Assembly (NCBI RefSeq): GCF_030997045.1
Contig: NZ_CP116899.1
Coordinates: 4,302,001-4,366,000, forward strand
Reading direction: 5' to 3'
Length of the DNA: 64,000 nucleotides
From: Microbulbifer sp. TB1203
GTDB taxonomy: Bacteria; Pseudomonadota; Gammaproteobacteria; Pseudomonadales; Cellvibrionaceae
The stretch's first letter is position 1; each line of letters starts with the position of its first letter. Below the pieces are notes generated by a model. That model was not told where the DNA came from. It did not search any database and worked only from the letters and a program-made list of their open reading frames with translations. This document shows, piece by piece, positions 17,889 through 26,815 of this stretch. A program made the translations under genes and the position numbers.

Positions 17889-19013
17889 ATGATTCTACTG
17901 ATCGCCTACGTTCTGATTGCGCTGGGTTTTTCCTTTCTCTGCTCGATCGCCGAATCCGTGATCCTCAGTGTTTCCACAGCGTACATCAGCCTGCTGGAGC
18001 GGGAGGGGCACAGGGCGGGAGGAGTGCTGCGCAAGCTTAAGGAGAATATCAACGCGCCGCTGGCGGCGATCCTCACGCTCAACACCGTGGCGCACACCGT
18101 CGGCGCCGCCGGTGCGGGCGCCCAGGCGGCGGCGGTTTTCGGCAGCCAGTTTCTGGGCCTGGCCTCCGCGATCCTCACCCTGTTGATCCTGATTTTCTCG
18201 GAAATTATTCCCAAGACCCTGGGTGCCTTTTACTGGCGCCAGCTGGCGCCGGTGACCGGCTATATATTGCGATTCCTGGTGTGGGTGCTGTATCCGTTCG
18301 TGAAACTGTCCGAGTGGCTGACCCGGGGGCTCTCCCACGAACCTACACTCACCGGTTTCAGCCGCGCGGAGTTTGCGGTGATGGCGGAGTTGGGCGAGGC
18401 GGAAGGACAGCTGGAACAGCGCGAATCGAATATCCTGCACAACCTGTTCTTCACCCTGCGCGACCACTCCGTGCGCGAGGTGATGACACCGCGCACCGTG
18501 GTTTTCTCCCTGTCCCAGGACGCGACTGTGGAAGAGTCCTATGAAGAGGTGGAAAAAAGCCGATTTTCGCGCATCCCGGTCTACGAGCGCCAGGACCCGG
18601 ACTGCGTAGTGGGCTTCGTGCTCAAGCAGGACCTGCTGCTGGCTTACGCCCGCGGCAACTCGGCGGAAAAACTGGCGGAATACCGGCGGGATATGCTGAT
18701 GCTGCCGGAGACCGCCAACATCTACCAGGCGTTCCAGAAAATGCTCGCGCGGCGGGTGCAGATCAGCGCGGTGGTGGACGAGTACGGGGGCCTGGAGGGG
18801 CTGGTGACCCTGGAAGACCTGCTGGAAACCCTGCTGGGGGAAGAGATCGTCGATGAGGCGGATAAGACCCCGGATCGCCAGGAAGTCGCCAAGCGCCTGT
18901 GGCGCTGGCGCTCGAAAAGATACGGATTAAAGGTGGACGAAGAGGTCCAGGAGGCGCAGGATGGGCGGGAAACCGAAAACGATACCGTCGACCGGCCGGA
19001 CAGCGACAAGTGA
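17889..19013 (+). CDS. CNNM/CBS-domain protein (HlyC/CorC family)
   Basis: 374 residues. The N-terminal ~180 residues form the CNNM/DUF21 membrane domain (AESVILSVSTAYI, LTLNTVAHTVGAAGAG, IFSEIIPKTLGA). It is followed by a CBS pair (VREVMTPRTVVFSLSQDATV, SRIPVYERQDPDCVVGFVLKQDLLLAY; then VQISAVVDEYGGLEGLVTLEDLLETLLGEEIVDE). The family is linked to magnesium or cobalt transport; the C-terminal CorC_HlyC domain is missing and replaced by a charged tail (DGRETENDTVDRPDSDK). Substrate not determinable. Confidence 0.92.
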   Translation: MILLIAYVLIALGFSFLCSIAESVILSVSTAYISLLEREGHRAGGVLRKLKENINAPLAAILTLNTVAHTVGAAGAGAQAAAVFGSQFLGLASAILTLLILIFSEIIPKTLGAFYWRQLAPVTGYILRFLVWVLYPFVKLSEWLTRGLSHEPTLTGFSRAEFAVMAELGEAEGQLEQRESNILHNLFFTLRDHSVREVMTPRTVVFSLSQDATVEESYEEVEKSRFSRIPVYERQDPDCVVGFVLKQDLLLAYARGNSAEKLAEYRRDMLMLPETANIYQAFQKMLARRVQISAVVDEYGGLEGLVTLEDLLETLLGEEIVDEADKTPDRQEVAKRLWRWRSKRYGLKVDEEVQEAQDGRETENDTVDRPDSDK

Positions 19014-19081
19014 TGAAACCCCGCTCCACCGCCGCGGTCTATCAATTCAGGTATTCGTGATTTTCATGTAGGATTTTTTTC

Positions 19082-19378
19082 GTGCGAACCGGGCTTTTAT
19101 TTCTTGTTCTCCAGTCGCTGCTGCTGTGCAATGTGGTGCAGGCGGAGACAGGCCCGGTTGAAACCCAAAAGATGGGGAGTGCCGCCAGCTTCCTGCAAAC
19201 CGGTGGCGATGACCAGGGCCTTCCTCCCGCTGATGAAGACGGCGATGGAGATTTTCAACTCGCTCCCGCAACTGCGGGGGAACCGTTCGGCCGTCTTCGA
19301 ACTCCCGACCTGTGCAGTCAGACTCCTTTTCAGATAGCCCGCAGCGGCAACTCCATACGAGCCCCTCCTTCAGCATAA
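19082..19378 (+). CDS. Putative small secreted protein (doubtful)
   Basis: 98 residues from a GTG at 19082 with TAGGA about 8 bp upstream. The first 21 residues look like a signal peptide (LLFLVLQSLLLCNVVQA), followed by a low-complexity, Gly/Asp-rich body with no family resemblance. The ~490-bp space between the CorC-type gene and the CBS gene has no better candidate; an overlapping minus-strand frame (19047-19376) lacks any such feature. May be non-coding. Confidence 0.35.
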   Translation: MRTGLLFLVLQSLLLCNVVQAETGPVETQKMGSAASFLQTGGDDQGLPPADEDGDGDFQLAPATAGEPFGRLRTPDLCSQTPFQIARSGNSIRAPPSA

Positions 19379-19506
19379 CCCGATATCCAGAGAACCCATG
19401 GGCCCGCGCCGATTATTAAAACGTTTTATAGCGGATTAATAACTCTGCTTTTCCCGCGTGTCCCGATCCCGATTTTTCCTGCCGGCGCGGCGTCGCCCGC
19501 CGGAGA

Positions 19507-20088
19507 ATGCGAGTTATTGCCATGAAAGAGCTGAATTTTTTGCAATTGCAGGACCTGGATAAGCTGGTATTTCCAGAAGAGTTCAACGAGCTGTCCCTGG
19601 ATTCCCCCGCACTCAGTTTTGTCTCCGATTTCAAGGACCACCACCCGTCGCTGCTCACTCCATCGGTGGCGGCCATCGATGCGCTTCAGGTGATGCGCGC
19701 GGGACACCTGAATGCGGTGCTGGTGATCGATAGCGGAGGCCGGTTTACCGGTCTGTTAACTGCGGAGGACATTTCCTACCAGCGCGTGATGCAGTGCGTA
19801 GCCGCCGGACTCAACCGCCAGGAACTCACCGTGGGCGACCTGATGCGCCCGCGCAACCAGCTGAAAATGCTCAGCTATCAGCAGGTGGAGAAAAGCAGTA
19901 TCCGCGAGGTGTTGCAGGCTATGCGCCGGCACGGGCAGAGGGATTGCCTGGTAGTGGACACCGGCTTGCACCATGTGCGCGGGCTGATCAGTGCCGCCGA
20001 GGTGGGGCAGCGACTGCACGCGGAGATCCGTATCGATGAGGCGCCCACCGTCGCCGGTATCCTGCGCGAGCTTGCGCCGATGCACTGA
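19507..20088 (+). CDS. CBS-domain protein
   Basis: 193 residues (or 188 from the ATG at 19522). Two CBS motifs: ALQVMRAGHLNAVLVIDSGGRFTGLLTAED and VGDLMRP ... VLQAMRRHGQRDCLVVDTGLHHVRGLISAAEV. No attached catalytic or membrane domain. CBS pairs usually bind adenosyl nucleotides and report energy state; the target is unknown. It stands between the CorC-type gene and a REP element. Confidence 0.85.
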   Translation: MRVIAMKELNFLQLQDLDKLVFPEEFNELSLDSPALSFVSDFKDHHPSLLTPSVAAIDALQVMRAGHLNAVLVIDSGGRFTGLLTAEDISYQRVMQCVAAGLNRQELTVGDLMRPRNQLKMLSYQQVEKSSIREVLQAMRRHGQRDCLVVDTGLHHVRGLISAAEVGQRLHAEIRIDEAPTVAGILRELAPMH

Positions 20089-20096
20089 AAAGGCGC

Positions 20097-20172
20097 TGTA
20101 GGAGCGGGCCATGCCCGCGATCGAACTCTCGGTTGGCAGCAAGTCCGATCGCGGCCATGGGCCGCTCCTACA
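20097..20172. repeat. REP pair (Pseudomonas-type)
   Basis: TGTAGGAGCGGGCCATGCCC and the inverted copy ending GGGCCGCTCCTACA flank a short centre (BIME-like pair) between two convergent genes. Same family at 36218-36275, 48491-48567, 55246-55271 and 58170-58198. Confidence 0.9.
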
Positions 20173-20194
20173 TGATGGGGTGAGAACACACCCG

Positions 20195-20878
20195 TCAGCG
20201 TGCCGGATCAATAGTTTCCCCCAGGGAATTGTTGACACGGAACCAGCCGGTAACGCTGTAGCGGGGCCGGTGCACCGTCAGCACTTCGTGGGGGAACTCC
20301 TCGCTGAGAAAGATCGCCATCTGCCCAAAGCGCGGCGCCACCCTGATAAGGGGCTCTTCCCCCGAGCCTTCCGGCGGGTAGATCACCAGCTCACCGCCGT
20401 CCTGCGGTTGCCAGTTGGGAGTCAGGTAGAGCACGGTGCTGACCACCCGGTTGGTGCCGCCCTTGAAGGCGTCCAGGTGCTTTTTGTAGTAGGTGCCCCG
20501 ATCGTAGTAGGCGTAGTGGCACTCGTAGTCGAACAGCCCCAGGAATAGCCTCCGGTTCAGCCCCAGGCGCAGGGCCTCCGCCCAGCCCAGGTAGGCGGAG
20601 ACCGCCGGGTTGGACTTGTCCAGCCAGAAGATTTCGTCGGTGCGCACAAAGCGGTTGAGCTGGTGGTCCTCGTCTCGGCCAATGCCCGCGCGCCTGAAAC
20701 GCTCGCGGTCGATGGATTTGAAGTGACGCAGCAGCGCGCCCAACAGGGCCGGTGGCAGCGGTGCGGGCAGGACGATATAGCCGTGCTCGCGCAGTGCGGC
20801 GGCGATTGGGTCCAGGGAGTCGCCGCCGCCGGGACCGAACTCGCGGGCCTCGGCGGCGGAGGAAGGGGGTGGGTTCAA
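20195..20878 (-). CDS. 2-oxoglutarate-Fe(II) oxygenase (prolyl 4-hydroxylase-like)
   Basis: 227 residues with the P4Hc double-stranded beta-helix pattern. The iron-binding HxD is in YYKKHLDAFKGG, the distal His in EEFPHEVLTVHR, and the 2OG-binding Arg in RYSVTGWFR. GGELVIYPP is the strand before the distal triad. Homologues include the PHD-like hydroxylases of pseudomonads that modify EF-Tu (family knowledge); the substrate here is not shown. Tail to tail with the CBS gene across a REP. Confidence 0.9.
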   Translation of the reverse strand: MNPPPSSAAEAREFGPGGGDSLDPIAAALREHGYIVLPAPLPPALLGALLRHFKSIDRERFRRAGIGRDEDHQLNRFVRTDEIFWLDKSNPAVSAYLGWAEALRLGLNRRLFLGLFDYECHYAYYDRGTYYKKHLDAFKGGTNRVVSTVLYLTPNWQPQDGGELVIYPPEGSGEEPLIRVAPRFGQMAIFLSEEFPHEVLTVHRPRYSVTGWFRVNNSLGETIDPAR

Positions 20879-20945
20879 CAGGGTACTCCGGGGAGGGCGC
20901 AGGGAAGTCCTTATACACCCGGAGTGGGGCGGCGCAAAGAAGAAT

Positions 20946-22727
20946 TCACGCCGCGGTCAGGTCCCAGCCGCTCAACAGCACGGCGATGCTCACCAGCCCC
21001 ACCAGCAGGTTCATCGGAATGCCCACCCGCAGGTAGTCGCTGAAGCGGTAGCCACCCGGGCCGTAGACCATCAGGTTGGTCTGGTAGCCGAGCGGTGTGG
21101 CGAAACTGGCGGAGGCGGCCATCATCACCGCAAACATGAAGGGTTCGGGGTTCAGCCCGGCATTGCCGGTGATCTGCAACACTATGGGCACCATGATAAT
21201 CGCCGCGGCGTTGTTGGTGACCATCTCGGTGAGCAGGGAAACGCACAGGTAGACCACCACCAGCATCAGCCAGGGGCGGCCGCCGGAGAGGCTGATGGCG
21301 GCCTCCGCCAGCACAGCGGCCACGCCGGTCTTCTGCAGGGCGACGCCGAGTGCAAAGGAGGCGGCGATGGTGAGAATCACCGTGAGGTCCAGGCTCTTTT
21401 GCGCCTGGTTCACCGAGCAGCAGCCGCTGGCGAGCATGGCGCCGGCGCCCAGCAGGGCGGCGTTGAGCATACTGGTGAGGCCGCTGGCGGCGGCCAGCAC
21501 GATGGCGATCATGATGCCCCAGGCGATATAGCCTTTCTCGTGGCGCGGGGACTCCTCCTCCAGTTCGTTGACCAGCAGGAAGTCGCGGTTGAAGCGCTGG
21601 CGGCTGACGAACGCCGGGCGCGTCTCCAGCAGCAGGGTGTCTCCGCCCTGCAGCCTGATGCTGGAAAGGTTGCCGGCCACCCGTTCGCCGTTGCGCGCCA
21701 CTGCCAGCACCACGGCGCCGTAGCGGCTGCGGAACTGGGCATCGCGGATGCTGCTGCCGATGGCGTCGCAGCGGGGGGAGACCACCACTTCCACCAGCTT
21801 CCGCTCGCCGCGCTCGGTGGCTAGGGTCTCGCTGACGTCCTCCTCCGAGGGCACTATGCCGCGCATGCGCAGGAGATCGGAAATGGCCTGGGTATCCCCG
21901 GCGAACACCAGCCGGTCGCCACCGCGCAACACCTCCTCCGAGCGCACCGGGGTGATTGCGGTGCCGTTGCGCTCTATCTCCGCCAGGTAGACGCGCCGCA
22001 GTCCGCGCAGGCCGGCCTCTTCCACCGTCTGCCCCGCCAGCGGGCCGCCGTGGGCGACAGCGACTTCCAGGGTGAACTCGCGCAGGTTGCCAAACGGCTT
22101 CTTCTCGCGGCGGTCCGGCAGCCAGCGGGGGAAGAACAACAGCATGAACAGGCCGCCGGCGAGGGCGACGGGCAGTCCCACGGCGGCGATGGAGAACAGG
22201 GAAAAACCCTCGCGCCCGGTGAGCGCCTGATACTGGCCGTTGACCACCAGGTTGGTGCTGGTGCCGATCAGGGTCAGGGTGCCGCCGAGAATCGCGGCGT
22301 AGCTGAGCGGAATCATCAGCTTGGACGGCGCTATATCGATGCGCTTGGCCCAGGCGTTGATCGCGGGAATCATGGTGGCCACCACCGGGGTGTTGTTCAG
22401 GTAGCCGGACAGTGCCACCACCGGAGTGAACACCCGCAACATCGCCGCGCGCACCGAGCCGGGCCTGCCCAGCAGGTGTTTGACCAACAGGTCGATGCCG
22501 CCGGAGGCGTGGATGCCAGCGGCCACCACGAACATGGCGGCGACTGTGATCAGGCCGCTGTTGCTGAAGCCGGACAGCGCCTCCTCGGCGGTGAGAATGC
22601 CGCTGGCGCTGAGCAGGGTCAGCGCCGCCATCATCACCAGATGCGGCTGCAGTCGGGTAAAGATCAACGTTGCCAAGGACGCGAATACCAGCGCCAGGGA
22701 AAACCAGCCAGTCCAATCCATAGTCAT
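20946..22727 (-). CDS. SLC13-family permease with paired RCK_C (TrkA-C) domains
   Basis: 593 residues. N- and C-terminal bundles of membrane helices (STNLVVNGQYQAL and TNNAAAIIMVPIVLQITG are the SLC13 hairpin signatures) flank two soluble TrkA-C-type domains in the middle (FTLEVAVAHGGPLAGQTVEEAGL; LVEVVVSPRCDAIGSSIRDAQF). Such YfbS/SAC1-like proteins transport sulfate or dicarboxylates with sodium; the substrate cannot be assigned. A second in-frame ATG at 22721 is possible. Confidence 0.92.
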   Translation of the reverse strand: MTMDWTGWFSLALVFASLATLIFTRLQPHLVMMAALTLLSASGILTAEEALSGFSNSGLITVAAMFVVAAGIHASGGIDLLVKHLLGRPGSVRAAMLRVFTPVVALSGYLNNTPVVATMIPAINAWAKRIDIAPSKLMIPLSYAAILGGTLTLIGTSTNLVVNGQYQALTGREGFSLFSIAAVGLPVALAGGLFMLLFFPRWLPDRREKKPFGNLREFTLEVAVAHGGPLAGQTVEEAGLRGLRRVYLAEIERNGTAITPVRSEEVLRGGDRLVFAGDTQAISDLLRMRGIVPSEEDVSETLATERGERKLVEVVVSPRCDAIGSSIRDAQFRSRYGAVVLAVARNGERVAGNLSSIRLQGGDTLLLETRPAFVSRQRFNRDFLLVNELEEESPRHEKGYIAWGIMIAIVLAAASGLTSMLNAALLGAGAMLASGCCSVNQAQKSLDLTVILTIAASFALGVALQKTGVAAVLAEAAISLSGGRPWLMLVVVYLCVSLLTEMVTNNAAAIIMVPIVLQITGNAGLNPEPFMFAVMMAASASFATPLGYQTNLMVYGPGGYRFSDYLRVGIPMNLLVGLVSIAVLLSGWDLTAA

Positions 22728-22920
22728 TGTGTGTCCGGGAAGTGTCGGCTAAAACTACCGTATAGGTGTTATCGCCAAAAGTTATTTTTTTGCATATTTA
22801 TATAGCTTTCTATCGATGTTGCCTCTTTGCGGCATCTTTGCCGGCGGACGCGGCTATCGAATTTAGTGTGAACAGGCCCTAGAATACGCGGCTTTCACTC
22901 GCACTGGATTGAGAACAAAG

Positions 22921-24009
22921 ATGGGAAACAGAACGCCTCTGTATGACACGCATGTCGCCATGGGCGGCAAGATGGTGGATTTTGGCGGGTGGGATATGCC
23001 GCTGCACTACGGCTCGCAGCTGGATGAACACAACCGGGTGCGCGGTGACGCGGGCATGTTCGACGTCTCCCATATGACCGTGGTGGATATCGCTGGCGAC
23101 GGTGCCCGCGATTACCTGCGCCGTCTGCTGGCCAACGACGTGGCCAAGCTGGACGGCAACCCGGGCAAGGCCCTCTACAGCGGTATGCTCAACGAGCGCG
23201 GGGGGGTGATCGACGACCTGATCGTCTACCTCGAGGAATCCAGTTACCGCCTGGTGGTCAATTGTGCGACCCGCGAAAAAGACCTGGCCTGGATGAACCG
23301 CCAGGCGGAGTCCTTCAACGTGACCCTGAGCGAGCGCCCGGAACTCGCCATGGTGGCAATCCAGGGCCCCGAGGCGCTCGACAAAGCCAAGGAAGCGCTG
23401 GGTATCGAGTGGATTGCGGCCATCGACGACCTGGATATCTTCCAGGGTGTGGCCCGCGGCGACTGGTTCGTGGCGCGCACCGGTTACACCGGCGAGGACG
23501 GCCTGGAGATCATGCTGCCGGGAGAGGATGCCCCCGGCTTCTGGCGCGCGCTGGCGGATGCCGGTGTGGCTCCCTGCGGCCTCGGGGCGCGGGACACCCT
23601 GCGCCTGGAGGCGGGCATGAACCTCTACGGTCACGAGATGGACGAGGGCACCTCGCCGCTGGTCGCCAACATGGCCTGGACCATCGCCTGGCTGCCGGAA
23701 GAGCGCGACTTTATCGGCCGCGCACCGCTGGAAAAGGAAAAAGCCGAGGGCATAAAGGAAAAACTGGTGGGACTGGTGCTGAAGGAGCGCGGCGTGCTGC
23801 GCGCCGGCCAGCCAGTGGTGGTGAACGGCGACGGCGGCCGCGGTATCATCACCAGCGGCACCTTCTCCCCCACCCTGGGCCACTCCATCGCACTGGCGCG
23901 GGTGCCGGTAACCGTGGGCGGAACCGCTGAGGTGGAAATCCGCAACAAACTGGTGCCGGTAAAGGTGGTAAAACCCTGTTTTGTGCGCAACGGAAAATCC
24001 GTAATTTGA
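22921..24009 (+). CDS. gcvT: Glycine cleavage system T protein (aminomethyltransferase)
   Basis: Transfers the methylene group from the aminomethyl-lipoyl H protein to tetrahydrofolate, releasing ammonia. 362 residues from the ATG at 22921, which aligns with the E. coli start (TPLYDTH); a TTG 12 bp upstream is less likely. Motifs: MVDFGGWDMPLHYGSQ, GMFDVSHM, RTGYTGEDGLEI and LRLEAGMNLYGHEMD. gcvH follows by 22 bp; gcvP is not in the window. Confidence 0.97.
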   Translation: MGNRTPLYDTHVAMGGKMVDFGGWDMPLHYGSQLDEHNRVRGDAGMFDVSHMTVVDIAGDGARDYLRRLLANDVAKLDGNPGKALYSGMLNERGGVIDDLIVYLEESSYRLVVNCATREKDLAWMNRQAESFNVTLSERPELAMVAIQGPEALDKAKEALGIEWIAAIDDLDIFQGVARGDWFVARTGYTGEDGLEIMLPGEDAPGFWRALADAGVAPCGLGARDTLRLEAGMNLYGHEMDEGTSPLVANMAWTIAWLPEERDFIGRAPLEKEKAEGIKEKLVGLVLKERGVLRAGQPVVVNGDGGRGIITSGTFSPTLGHSIALARVPVTVGGTAEVEIRNKLVPVKVVKPCFVRNGKSVI

Positions 24010-24031
24010 TAATTATTAGAGGGATCACAGC

Positions 24032-24418
24032 ATGAGCGAAATTCGCAGTGAACTGAAATATCTGTCCAGCCACGAGTGGGCGCGGTTGGAGGAGGACGGC
24101 ACGGTGACCATTGGTATCAGCGACCACGCCCAGGATGCGCTGGGGGATGTGGTCTATGTGGAAACCCCGGAAGTGGGCACCAACCTGGCCGCCGGTGACG
24201 AGGCGGGTGTGGTGGAGTCGGTAAAGGCCGCCAGCGATATTTACGCCCCCGTTTCCGGCGAAGTGGTCGCGGTCAACGAGGCGCTGGAAGACGCCCCGGA
24301 AACCGTCAATGCCTCCCCCTACGATGACGGCTGGTTCTTCCGCGTCAAGCCCAGCGACACGAGCGAACTGGACAAGCTGCTGGATGCGGAGGCCTACCGG
24401 GCTGAGGCAGAGGAGTAA
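24032..24418 (+). CDS. gcvH: Glycine cleavage system H protein
   Basis: Lipoyl carrier of the glycine cleavage complex, 128 residues. The lipoylated lysine is in VVESVKAASDIYAPV (about residue 65). Strong ribosome site GAGGG. Forms an operon with gcvT and ends at a strong terminator, so gcvP must be encoded elsewhere. Confidence 0.97.
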   Translation: MSEIRSELKYLSSHEWARLEEDGTVTIGISDHAQDALGDVVYVETPEVGTNLAAGDEAGVVESVKAASDIYAPVSGEVVAVNEALEDAPETVNASPYDDGWFFRVKPSDTSELDKLLDAEAYRAEAEE

Positions 24419-24420
24419 CC

Positions 24421-24463
24421 GTGACAAAAAAGCCGCTGTAGTTGGCAGCGGCTTTTTTGTCAC
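24421..24463. terminator. Bidirectional terminator of gcvH and ptsP
   Basis: An 18-bp perfect stem GTGACAAAAAAGCCGCTG with a 7-nt loop, followed by T-rich sequence on both strands. It lies 2 bp after gcvH and 20 bp after the ptsP stop. Confidence 0.93.
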
Positions 24464-24483
24464 TGATCATTGATCACCGACCA

Positions 24484-26763
24484 CTAACCGCTGGCCACTT
24501 CGTTATCCCCCGCCGGCTGCAGCAGCGCCTTCAGCCCCAGCCCTTTCAGGTATTCCTCCACCGTCGCCTCTATATCCTCTGCATTGTCCATGGCCAGCAC
24601 CTGCTGCAGCAACTGGTCCGCATCCGCTTTGCGCACCGCGCGCAGCGCGGCCTTGACCCGGGGCAGGTTGGTGGCGTTCATGGAGAGCACGTCGTAACCC
24701 ATGGCCATCAGCAGCAGGGCGCCGCCGGGGTCGCCGGCCAGCTCGCCGCAGATTCCCACCTTGGTGTTCGCCTCGCGCCCGGCGGTGACCACTTCCTGCA
24801 GTGCGCGCAGAACCGCCGGGTGCAGGGCGTGGTAGATATTGGCCACTCGGCTGTTGTTGCGGTCCACTGCCAGCAGGTACTGGGTGAGGTCATTGCTGCC
24901 CACGGAGATGAAGTCCACCCGCTCAGCCAGTTCGCGCGCCTGGTAAACCGCCGAGGGCACCTCGATCATGATGCCCAGCGGCGGCAGCGCGACTTCATAG
25001 CCCTCGTCCAGGAGTTCCCGGTGCGCGCGCTCCACCAGTACCCGCGCCGCGTCCACTTCTCCCACGCCACTGATCATCGGCAGCATGATGCGCAGGTTAT
25101 CCAGCCCCAGGCTGGCCTTCATCATCGCGCGCACCTGGCCGAGGAAGATTTCCGGGTGGTCCAGGGTGACGCGAATGCCGCGCCAACCGAGGAAGGGGTT
25201 GGTTTCCTCGATGGGAAAGTAGGCCAGGGCCTTGTCGCCGCCGATGTCCAGGGTGCGCATGGTCACCGGGCGCGGGGCAAAGGCCTGCAGCTGTTCGCGA
25301 TAGATCTCCCGCTGCTCCTCCTCTGAGGGGAAGCGGTCGCGCAGCAGGAAGGGGACCTCGGTGCGGTAGAGCCCCACACCCTCGGCGCCGCGCTCCAGGG
25401 AGCGCACCACGTCCGCCATCAGCCCGGTGTTGACCCACAGGCGCACCCGGTGGCCGTCGGAGGTTTCCGCGGGCAGGCCCGCCAGGTGGTCGAGGTTGCG
25501 CGCCAGCTCGCGCTCTTCCTCCACGATGCTGTCGTAGCGGCGCCGGAGTTCCCGGCCCGGGTGCACGTGCAGTTCGCCGCGGTAGCCATCCACCACCAGT
25601 TCGGCGCCGTCTATCTGTTCATAGGGCAGGTCCTGTACCCCCATCACCGCCGGCAGGCCCATGGCGCGGGCGATAATCGCCACATGGCTGTTGGCGGAGC
25701 CCTTTACCGACACCAGGCCGATAAGCTTTTCCCGCGGCACCTCCGCGAGTACCGCGGCGGTCAACTCCTCGCCGACCAGTATGGTGTTTTCCGAGTAGTC
25801 CCGCTGGCTCTGCTGCTGCTGGCGCAGGTGCATCAGCACCCGCGCACCCAGGTCGCGCACGTCTGCGGCGCGATCTCGAAAATAGGAGTCGGACATGGCC
25901 TCGAAGCGGCGCACGTGTTCCAGCATTACCTCGGCCCAGGCTCTGGGGGCGCTGAGCTGCTGGCGGATGCGGTCGCACACTTCCACCGCCAGGGAGTTGT
26001 CGTCCAGCATGCTGATATAGGCGTCGAACAGCGCGCGTTCCTCCCGGTTCAGCTCACTTTTAAGGCGTTCGCCTACCTCCCGGATCTCGCTTCGGGCGCT
26101 GGTCAGGGCCTGTTGGAACAGCTCAAGTTCGGCCTCCACATCCATACAGGAGGAATAGGGTACTGTGGCCAGGTTGGCCGGCGGGGCGACGATATGCGCG
26201 CGGCCGATGGCCACTCCGGGGGAGGCGGCAAGCCCGCTGAACTTGGCTTCGTGCCGCTGCTTGCCGATGGTCGCCAGTGCCCCGGTGGCCTCGGCGTGGG
26301 CAATGACCCCGGCCAGCTGTGCGGACAAGGTGACCAGGAAGGCTTCCTCGCCCTCGTCGAAGCGGCGCTTCTCCGCCTGCTGCACCACCAATACGCCGAG
26401 TACGGTGCGATGGTGGATAATGGGGGTGCCGAGAAAGGCGAAAAAGCGCTCCTCACCGGTGGTGGGAAAGTACTGGTAGGCGGGATGGGCCTCCGCCCGC
26501 TCCAGGTTGATCGGTTCCTCGCGGGTGACCACATTGCCTACCAGGCCCTCGCCGGGGGCGAGGCGCACCTTGCCCACCGCATCCGGGTTGAGACCCTGGG
26601 TGGCCATCAGCACGTAGTTGCCGGACTTTTTGTCCCGCAGGTAGACCGAGCAGACGCGGGTGTGCATCACCTCGCGCACGCGGCGTACGATGATATCCAA
26701 TACCGCGTGCAGGTCCCGGGCCGCGTTGACTTCCTGGACGATACTGCGCAGGGATCCGAGCAA
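24484..26763 (-). CDS. ptsP: Phosphoenolpyruvate--protein phosphotransferase PtsP (EI-Ntr)
   Basis: First enzyme of the nitrogen PTS relay. N-terminal GAF domain (about residues 1-165, VCSVYLRDKKSGNYVLMA, GVLVVQQ), then the EI phospho-histidine domain (SVKGSANSHVAIIARAMGLP), then the PEP-binding barrel (RTEVPFLL, LRTLDIGGDKALAY, SVGSNDLTQYLLAVDRNN, GICGELAGDP). I place the start at TTG 26763, because AAGGAGG lies 8 bp upstream and 759 residues fits E. coli PtsP (748); the ATG at 26841 would overlap rppH. Downstream of rppH in the same direction, the conserved order. Confidence 0.96.
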   Translation of the reverse strand: MLGSLRSIVQEVNAARDLHAVLDIIVRRVREVMHTRVCSVYLRDKKSGNYVLMATQGLNPDAVGKVRLAPGEGLVGNVVTREEPINLERAEAHPAYQYFPTTGEERFFAFLGTPIIHHRTVLGVLVVQQAEKRRFDEGEEAFLVTLSAQLAGVIAHAEATGALATIGKQRHEAKFSGLAASPGVAIGRAHIVAPPANLATVPYSSCMDVEAELELFQQALTSARSEIREVGERLKSELNREERALFDAYISMLDDNSLAVEVCDRIRQQLSAPRAWAEVMLEHVRRFEAMSDSYFRDRAADVRDLGARVLMHLRQQQQSQRDYSENTILVGEELTAAVLAEVPREKLIGLVSVKGSANSHVAIIARAMGLPAVMGVQDLPYEQIDGAELVVDGYRGELHVHPGRELRRRYDSIVEEERELARNLDHLAGLPAETSDGHRVRLWVNTGLMADVVRSLERGAEGVGLYRTEVPFLLRDRFPSEEEQREIYREQLQAFAPRPVTMRTLDIGGDKALAYFPIEETNPFLGWRGIRVTLDHPEIFLGQVRAMMKASLGLDNLRIMLPMISGVGEVDAARVLVERAHRELLDEGYEVALPPLGIMIEVPSAVYQARELAERVDFISVGSNDLTQYLLAVDRNNSRVANIYHALHPAVLRALQEVVTAGREANTKVGICGELAGDPGGALLLMAMGYDVLSMNATNLPRVKAALRAVRKADADQLLQQVLAMDNAEDIEATVEEYLKGLGLKALLQPAGDNEVASG

Positions 26764-26815
26764 AGGCCTGTCCTCCTTTCCTGATGACAAAAGACGGGAA
26801 GCCAGCGGTAGGGGG

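Noticed and set aside
19047..19376. 109-codon minus-strand frame opposite the putative secreted protein
   Set aside because: No signal, no domain, and worse codon pattern than the plus-strand alternative.
22728..22920. Possible glycine riboswitch before gcvT
   Set aside because: The region is AT-rich and lacks the paired aptamer motifs I would expect; a covariance-model search would settle it.
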